Assembly (NCBI GenBank): GCA_948474755.1
Contig: CAOLHI010000024.1
Span: forward strand, 806,001 to 870,000
Direction of reading: 5' to 3'
Origin: Ctenosaura bakeri
Taxonomy: Eukaryota; Chordata; Lepidosauria; Squamata; Iguanidae
Length of the DNA: 64,000 bases
The translations under genes were made by a program, and so were the position numbers. Below, one piece after another: positions 57,541 through 64,000 of the stretch (position 1 is its first letter; each line of letters begins with the position of its first letter). The notes under the pieces were generated by a model. It saw nothing but the letters and a program-made list of their open reading frames with translations, ran no database searches and had not been told where the DNA came from.

Positions 57541-57559
57541 AATAAATAAATACAGTAAT

Positions 57560-57634
57560 TTTTTAGTTGGGGGTCACCACAACATGAGGAACTGTATTAA
57601 AGGGTCACGGCATTAGGAAGGTTGAGAACCACTG
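57560..57634 (-). mobile_element. hAT (Charlie/SPIN-like) terminus
   Basis: Read on the minus strand the end is CAGTGGTTCTCAACCTTCCT, then TAATGCCGTGACCC and a CTCATGTTGTGGTGACCCCC motif. I recognise this as the terminus of SPIN/OposCharlie-type hAT transposons. The partner terminus is not evident within the preceding 600 bp. Confidence 0.75.
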
Positions 57635-59335
57635 CTCTAAACACAACAACAAACATTTGAGTGGATGAGGCTTCAAGTAACAGTGAGTTTAAACAGCCGA
57701 AAGGGATTTGGGCAGGGAATGCTTGGGGACTGGCACTAGCTAAGTCACTACACCTGATGGAATGAGGGCATTGTTTTGCTTTTAGGTTTACTTAATGATG
57801 TAGGGAGATGTACTTGAGGGCAGAGCTTTTATGAATTACATTGATTCCTTTGTGCATTATTAACAGATAGCTGTTCCTAAGCGTAGTTCCTAAGTGTTGG
57901 GTTTCAGTAGTGGTTCTGGAGTTGCTGGTGGCACAATCTGCTATTGTTACATGAATGTCTATTTTCTGGTTGAATCTTGCTTTTCCTCACACCGAGCAGT
58001 TACAGGATACAGTGAAACATTGCTCATTGCATCCTCACTGTGAGTAGAATATAGGCTTGTTCTTCCATGTTCTTACATAGTTTTTTTTTTCCACACAAAC
58101 TTATATAACATAGTTTTCCATAATTTCACTATTTCAGTTTAGCCATGTATTCTGTAGCTTGTCTATCTATATTAGACTGTATGCAGGAAAGTAATTTATT
58201 TGCTTGTTTTTTCCCATCTTCTTTTTTTTAAAAGCTAAATCTTTTAGACTGTAAGCTTGCAGGAGGTGTCTGGCTTGTTTTAATTGATTTTATATAAGCT
58301 ACCATGGGAGTCATTTTAGCCAAAGAGCAGGGAAAAAATGTTGCAAATAAAATTTAATCACTAAATAACAGATATAAACCTGCCTCTGTTTTACACAAAC
58401 CATATTTCAAAGAGCTCCCTTAACCTGAAAAAAAAAAAACCCTCTCACATGTATTATTACATGAGTGGCTTTAAATATGAAAAATAATACAAGGTCCACT
58501 ATATTTATACAACTGCCATATTGGAATCTACATTTTTAGGTTAGCTCCCCACCTGAAATTGAATATATAACCCCTATCTACAGTGCTACAAAAGAGATAC
58601 TTTGAATTTGGCTGCAATCCCAGGCACTCTTACTTGGGGTAAGTCCTATCAGACCCAGTGGGGCTTCCAAGTGGATATGCATATGGTTACATTTTCATAT
58701 ACAATCTCTGTTATTATAAATCACAAAGGGTTGACAACACAAAGAGCACTCGCCAAAACTTACATTTCAGTCATAATTACAATGAGCCAAGTGATTCTTC
58801 TATTTTTGCCACTGTGCTGCGTTTTCAAAATCAGATACCAGTCATAATTAAAGTCTCTTAACACAATTTGCAGTTTGCTGATCAGTCATTTAAGCTAGCA
58901 CTTCAACTATATTTAAACTCTTTATATTACAGACTTCTTGCTACTCTGGGGTGAAAAATGAATTAGTTCCCTAGCCTCATGCATCACTTGGTTTGCTTAG
59001 AAAGATGGCTGAACTTCTCATGTAAACGGTATATTTATTGGCTACATCTATACAATGCCTCAGGGCGATAGAGACAAATTTTTCTTCAGAGAACAATTTG
59101 GAGAAAATCCATGGTATAAAATAACATCAACTGGACCATAGAATATAGAGGATTTAAGTCAGTATACTATGGTTAGAGTGGTCATTCAAGGAAGAATCCA
59201 AGCTCTTGTTCTCTGATTGAAAAGAAGAAGAAAAAAGGAGTGGGGAAGGCTGTACAAGGATATGGGAGAAATCTGTGGGTGTTTGATTCCTACAGTTACT
59301 TTGCAGTGGTCCTGAACGCACACATATTGTAGGGT
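57635..59335. other. Intergenic; short dispersed repeat
   Basis: At 58608-58690 the sequence GGCTGCAATCCCAGGCACTC, CAGTGGGGCTTCCAAGTGG is a copy of a short palindromic repeat common in reptiles. The rest is unassigned. Confidence 0.5.
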
Positions 59336-59690
59336 AATAGTGAAACAGGGTCTATGGGAATTCCTTCACATGCAGGCACTGCAGGTATGGAAGAATGGAT
59401 CAAGCCACAAGTGTAATGCATTTGCTAATAGAATTCTAGGCTGCATTAACAGAAGTATAGTATCCAGCTCAAATGAAGTAACAGTATCACTGCTTTGCTC
59501 ATACCTCATCTAGAGTACTATTCCCAGTTGTGGACACCACATATCAATAAGAATATTGGCAAAGTAGAATGTATCCAGAGGAGTATGATCAATATTGTAG
59601 AGTCTAGAAACCAAGCCCTAGAGGGATGGTTGAAGGAGTTTGGTATGTTTAGTTTGGAGAAGACAAAACTGACATTTGATACAATAATTA

Positions 59691-60079
59691 CAGTCATCCC
59701 TCCACATTCACTAGGGTTAGGGGCACAGGACCCCTCTGAAAGTGAAGAAAACCTTGAATAACTCTAGGTTCTCCCAAACCATATTTAACACACACCAAAC
59801 AAGTATGATCACCATATTCAACCCACCATGGATTCCTTTGAAGCACCAGGGTTCCTTCACAAGGCAGAAGTGGGTGGCTGGTGGGGCTTACTACCACTTC
59901 CAGTGCTGCCCCACATCATTTTTAGTATGCACTTACTAGCCTCATTGGCAGTTTCTCGGTCTCACAAAGCTTACAGTCCCTATTAAAAATGGCATAGGGA
60001 GGCAGCAGAGCTGACAGCAGAAAATTTGTGAATAATCAAATCTGCAAAAGTGAAACATGCAAATGTGGAGGCTTGACTG
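59691..60079. mobile_element. Tigger-like MITE inside CR1
   Basis: The ends are CAGTCATCCCTCCACATTCA and, reversed, CAGTCAAGCCTCCACATTTG, with TA on both sides (59689-59690, 60080-60081). At 389 bp it has no transposase. CR1 sequence continues on either side. Confidence 0.9.
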
Positions 60080-60361
60080 TATCTTCAAATATTTGATGGA
60101 CTGCCCTATTAGAAGATAGATCAAATTTGTTTTCTGCCCATCTAGAGACATCTAGGACTGGAACAAACAATCAAATTACAAGACACTCTTACTGAATATT
60201 AGGAAGAAATTCCTGATTTTAAGAGGTGTTGGACAGTGGAATAGACTACCTTGGAAGGTGTAGGGATTGTCCTTCCTTGGAAGGTTTTAAACAGAGAGTT
60301 GATAGCCATTTGCTGGAGATCTTTTAGCAGTGGATTTCTGAACTGACAGGTTGGGATAGAT

Positions 60362-60497
60362 CAATGGTTCTCAAAGTTTGGTTCTCCAAGTATTTTGGAC
60401 TTCAGTTCCCAGAAGTACCAGCCAGCTTGGCCAACATTCAGGAATTCTGAGAGCTGAAATCCAAAACATCTGGAAGACCAAGATTTGGGAACCAGTG
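60362..60497. mobile_element. hAT MITE inside CR1
   Basis: The arms CAATGGTTCTCAAAGTTTGG and, reversed, CACTGGTTCCCAAATCTTGG are inverted copies. The flanks GGATAGAT (60354-60361) and GGTTAGAT (60498-60505) match at 7 of 8 positions, the hAT signature. Confidence 0.92.
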
Positions 60498-60545
60498 GGT
60501 TAGATGATGCTTGGAGTCTGTTCCATTTCTATGATTCTCTGTGTG

Positions 60546-61568
60546 CTCTATGGGGTTTCTGTTTTCTCATTACTATGCAATGGCTGCTGCTATTTGTTCA
60601 TTTATTTTATACTGTCTAGATTATTTATGTGAGTCCTTATTAACTTGGATATAATATAATACTTGTTCATAACCAATGTGATATAATTAAAAGAGATTCA
60701 ATATTTTCTTGATTTTAAAATTAATACAAAGTCTTCAGGCTAATCAAAACTCATTCTTTAAGAATTTTTCACTGATTCCAAACAAGCTTCAGCTGCATGC
60801 AGGTAAAAGTTATGACTTAACTTATTTTCATCATATACAGAAGATTTGAGATGGCATTAAATTGGAGGAGGAATAGATTATTTCACACACAAGAATACCC
60901 GTTTATTAAAATGTGTCAAACCATGCATTCTTTCCTTCAATGTTGAATTCATCACTTCATTCCTGACCTGTTTTAACCAGCATTCCTCTTTATTTTCAAC
61001 ATGAGGAATTCTGGTGCAACACTGGTCTACTAAACAGGGACAGATGCACAGGAGGGCAAGAACATCTGATTCAAAATAATAATAATAATAATAATCTGAG
61101 ATGTCAGTGAAGCCTGTGTAGCTACCACTGTCCATTCTCAGTGGGCACCAGGGTATTCCGATTCCATTTGAAGATATCTGTATGTGTATTAAACTTGTGC
61201 AATGTTGGTGCATGAAAAAGCTAGGAGTGAGGAGAAGGGGACTGAAGAGGGAGCCTGTGGATGCATGCACTTGGGTTCAGTTTGTCATTTGGATCAAGGC
61301 AGAGGATGAAGCACCACACTGTAACTTGTAAGCCACCGTTGTACAAGCTCTGCCAGCAGAGATGTAAGACCTGTAAGGGGACCTCCCAGAACTGTTGCTA
61401 AGCTTCACAGGCCCCAACAACAGTACAAGGCCCAAAAAACTCCCCACATGTAATGAAGGCCATAGGATAGGGAATGGCAGCAAATGCTGTAGCTACTAGC
61501 TGCATTTTGCTGCCTGCCCTGCTGCCCAAGAATTATTTTCCCCGGATCCTGAGCTGCTATATTACCTA
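60546..61568. other. Intergenic, (TAA)n tract only
   Basis: A (AAT)n microsatellite is at 61075-61095. No gene or transposon was recognised otherwise. Confidence 0.55.
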
Positions 61569-61993
61569 GGCCCTTTCCACAGGATGTTATCATCCCACAT
61601 TGGGGACAGGAGAAGGACAAGACCCAGATGATGCTTATGCACGACATCATCTGTGTCCTGTCATTCTCCCATCCTCAGGTGGCACAATTGCACCACAAAT
61701 CATTGTTCTTTCCATCAATGACCAGCAACTATGCAGTCTTCCCGCTGCCTTTCTGCACTTATCTGAGCTGCGGAGGGTCAGTAAGTGTGATGGCCATGCT
61801 TCCTGCTTCAGCACAGCCCTGGGACAGTGTCCAGTTGTGCTGCAGAAAGAAGAGGCGTGGCCATCACTCCTCCACCATTCCCTCAGGCAGCCAGTGCAGA
61901 GGGGAGCACTCCCATCATACTCCCCTCCCAGGAAATGCTCTACCGGGATCCCCACAGGACACTACTGGGATCAGGTAAAGTACGGAAAGGGCC
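61569..61993. mobile_element. GGCC-ended non-autonomous DNA transposon, copy 3
   Basis: The ends are GGCCCTTTCCACAGG and, reversed, GGCCCTTTCCGTACT. The interior shares the GCGTGGCCATCACTCC and CCCTCAGGCAGC motifs with copy 2. The flanks are CTA and TAG, so the target duplication is unclear. Long chance frames on both strands inside it are not genes. Confidence 0.82.
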
Positions 61994-62782
61994 TAGTTAG
62001 CTGGACTTTGCCCATATACTGAGCCCATGGATTGATCTCTTGCCTCTTTCTATAAGTGGCTGACCTAAAAGCTGTTTCAGTCTGCCTTTGCTTATTTTGT
62101 TCCTATGATATCCCAAGGACCTGCACCTAGCTTTAGACTTTTACCCTGAAATCTCAGGGAACAGGATGCTGCTGACCCACTACTGAAGTTGTAATAACAG
62201 AACTAATAGGAACGACAACTATAATTATCCAGACTTTGTAATAGACTCTGCTGTTATGCAATGCTCCATTCAGAAAATCTAGGCTTATTTGATGTCAAGA
62301 GTCACGGGGGCTTAGCAGCACCTTTTGCTTTCCGTGCCCTGATCCCCAGAAAAATATGGCGTCAGAATAAAATGAAAAAGCAGTTCTGCAGATTCAGAGC
62401 ACATTTGTCTTACTACTGAATAACTATATAGTGCCCATAGAGTGCCCATATTCTAGTTCTAACTACTGAATTAGGAGGAAAGGCTAACAGATCATAGGAT
62501 GAAGGTTCCAAAAAAGAATTAAATACTAGAATGAAGTACAGAAGTACAGAAATTAGACCTTGCCCAACATAGCTTCCCCATTAACTCCAATCTCAGGGAC
62601 AACTTCAGATGCTCCAAGAGGAGGTTTAAAAAGAGCTGTATTGCTCCAATATTGAAATAGTATGAATTCTGTGGGTAAGTTCTATATGCCCAGGAAATTT
62701 CTTGCATACATAAAGAACCTTCCAGATAAGGATGAACTGCTTTATTAAAAGGAATTAAAAGGAATCTAGGTAAGTATTTGTG
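61994..62782. other. Intergenic, nothing recognised
   Basis: No gene, repeat or RNA that I can support. Confidence 0.55.
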
Positions 62783-63003
62783 CCAGCATGCAGTAGTGGT
62801 TGGAGTGTTGGACTGGGACTCTGCTAGATCAGGATTTGAATCCCTGCTCAGGAATGGAAACCCACTGGGGAACACTGAGCAAGTTGCATTCTCTCAGTCT
62901 TAGAGGGAAGCAATGGAAAACATCCTTTGAATAAATCTGCCAATAAAACTCTAGAATAGCATCACCATAAATTGGAGTCCACTTGAAGGCACATAACAAC
63001 AAA
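62783..63003 (+). mobile_element. tRNA-derived SINE with ACA-type tail
   Basis: The head GTAGTGGTTGGAGTGTTGGA and a B-box-like GATTTGAATCCC are followed by AAACCCACTGGGGAACACTG, CACCATAAATTGGAGTCCAC and a tail AAGGCACATAACAACAA. It is the same family as 17673-17894, in a more decayed state. Confidence 0.85.
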
Positions 63004-63449
63004 TGCAAATATTAAGAATTTGGCCATCTTGATTACAGTGAATGGGCAAATCACTGGGCAAGAAATGGATAGTCAGAGATTTTTACAAAAGAAATCAGTG
63101 GCTGAAAATCTCTCTCTCTCCTGTCTTTCAGAGATGATATCTATCAGCAAGTATGAGATGTGAAAAAACAGTTATGTTGCATTTTGAGTTTGGAAACAGA
63201 CAAGAGATCAATAAGATTTTGAGCTGGAGTAGACATTGACTAGAGGAAAAAGTTCTACACACCAATGTCTCCCACTACAACTTATTAAAATGTCCTGGAA
63301 CAGAGATCAACATCTGACTTAATGAAACATATAAAAAAAACTAAAGAATTTTTCTTTGGTTGTTAGTATGGTCATATAGGCTCAAGATTGTCCTGAGCAG
63401 ATGATGCAGACCCTAGCAGCTTCTATTATATCTCTGCCCTGCAACTGAA

Positions 63450-63550
63450 AATATGTGTATGTGTCTTAGGGACTCCTGTTGACTTGTGGTGACCGTGTGA
63501 ATTTCACAGGGCTTTCTGTAAGCAAGGAATACTCAGAGGTATTCCCTTCA
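63450..63550 (-). mobile_element. SINE body and BovB-type tail
   Basis: The minus strand reads GAATACCTCTGAGTATTCC, CCTGTGAAATTCACACGGTC, CACCACAAGTCAACAGGAGT and then ACACATACACATA. This is the body and tail of a BovB-mobilised squamate SINE; the head is missing. Confidence 0.7.
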
Positions 63551-64000
63551 AAATGAAAAACCTATAATGATCTGCTCTCAGTGAGGCCCTTAGGGCTTGC
63601 CTCTTAAAGAGAAATATGGGGTTAGCCAGGGAAGGGTGCAGAAATCCATGCAGTTGCTATCTGTGACTCTTAATAGAAGACATGTGATTTTGCTGATTGC
63701 TACAGGGTTTTGTTTGCATCTGCTCTCCAATCCTTGTGCATAAAACAAGTAGTTCACTTGGTAGTGCTACCAGTAGGCATTCATAGTGGGAGAGTAGGGA
63801 ACACTTAACACATTAAGGATGCACAGTTCTGGTGGGGATCTTAAGCTAATTACTGGAACAGTCCACAAGATATTGTTGTCACAAACATTTTAAAAAGTAT
63901 TGGATGCCTTCTTTGAGGTTTGAATGTTCCTTTAGCTCTTTTTTTTCCTGGATTCCTATGACTTCAACATTAAGAAGCTCAGGTAATCTTAACTGTCAAC
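63551..64000. other. Intergenic, nothing recognised
   Basis: No gene, RNA or transposon recognised up to the window edge. Confidence 0.5.

Larger units (their letters stand above)
59340..60545 (+). mobile_element. CR1 LINE, interrupted by two DNA transposons
   Basis: The reverse-transcriptase end (HLEYYSQLWTPHINKNIGKV, near 59510-59570) and GTTTAGTTTGGAGAAGACAA lead into a Tigger-like insertion. CR1 resumes with TCTTCAAATATTTGATGGAC (60082) and TATTAGGAAGAAATTCCTGA, is interrupted again by a small hAT MITE, and ends TTCCATTTCTATGATTCTCT near 60540. Frames are broken. Confidence 0.88.

Noticed and set aside
57015..57549. 172-codon and 144-codon frames on opposite strands
   Set aside because: Overlapping frames in a GC-rich patch, with no domain or splice context and a hAT terminus next door.
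61600..62022. Several frames of 100-140 codons on both strands
   Set aside because: They lie in the GGCC-ended transposon copy 3.

Overview
The window is 64 kb of nuclear DNA from a vertebrate, almost certainly a squamate reptile, with an iguanian-type lizard the best guess. A split gene with GT/AG introns and a CpG-island promoter shows it is vertebrate. The repeat mixture points to squamates: BovB/RTE, L1, CR1 and L2-like LINEs, a Penelope-like element, tRNA- and 5S-headed SINEs with BovB-type tails, and many hAT, Tigger-like and palindromic MITEs. The repeat families were recognised from memory of squamate genomes, not from a search.

Only one protein-coding gene is supported: the first six coding exons of CAND1 (cullin-associated NEDD8-dissociated protein 1) on the minus strand, from the ATG at 16904 down to 1938. 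Every splice junction joins in frame, giving residues 1 to 285 of a protein that is normally about 1,230 residues long. The remaining exons lie left of position 1. The promoter is a CpG island at about 16540-17480 with a palindromic CRE, a CCAATTGG motif and GC boxes.

The introns hold transposons. Intron 2 carries a degenerate L1 split by a Penelope-like element whose 3' end contains a hammerhead-ribozyme-like fold. Intron 1 carries a Tigger-like element with G-quadruplex runs and a palindromic MITE inside it, an L2-like fragment, a SINE and more palindromic MITEs. The partial intron 6 holds a degenerate minisatellite.

From about 17.9 kb to 64 kb I recognise no exons. In mammals CAND1 is preceded by a long gene-poor interval before GRIP1, and this looks the same. 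The stretch holds a BovB element with several later insertions (22.7-26.8 kb), three L2-like fragments across the window, CR1 fragments, an L1 tail, SINEs, MITEs, and several repeat-poor AT-rich blocks that may be conserved regulatory DNA. A second GC-rich patch lies at 57.1-57.5 kb beside a hAT terminus.

I found no new gene system. The most interesting signals are the hammerhead-like cores in Penelope termini, the BovB insertion stack with readable target-site duplications, and two families of inverted-repeat elements present in several copies.
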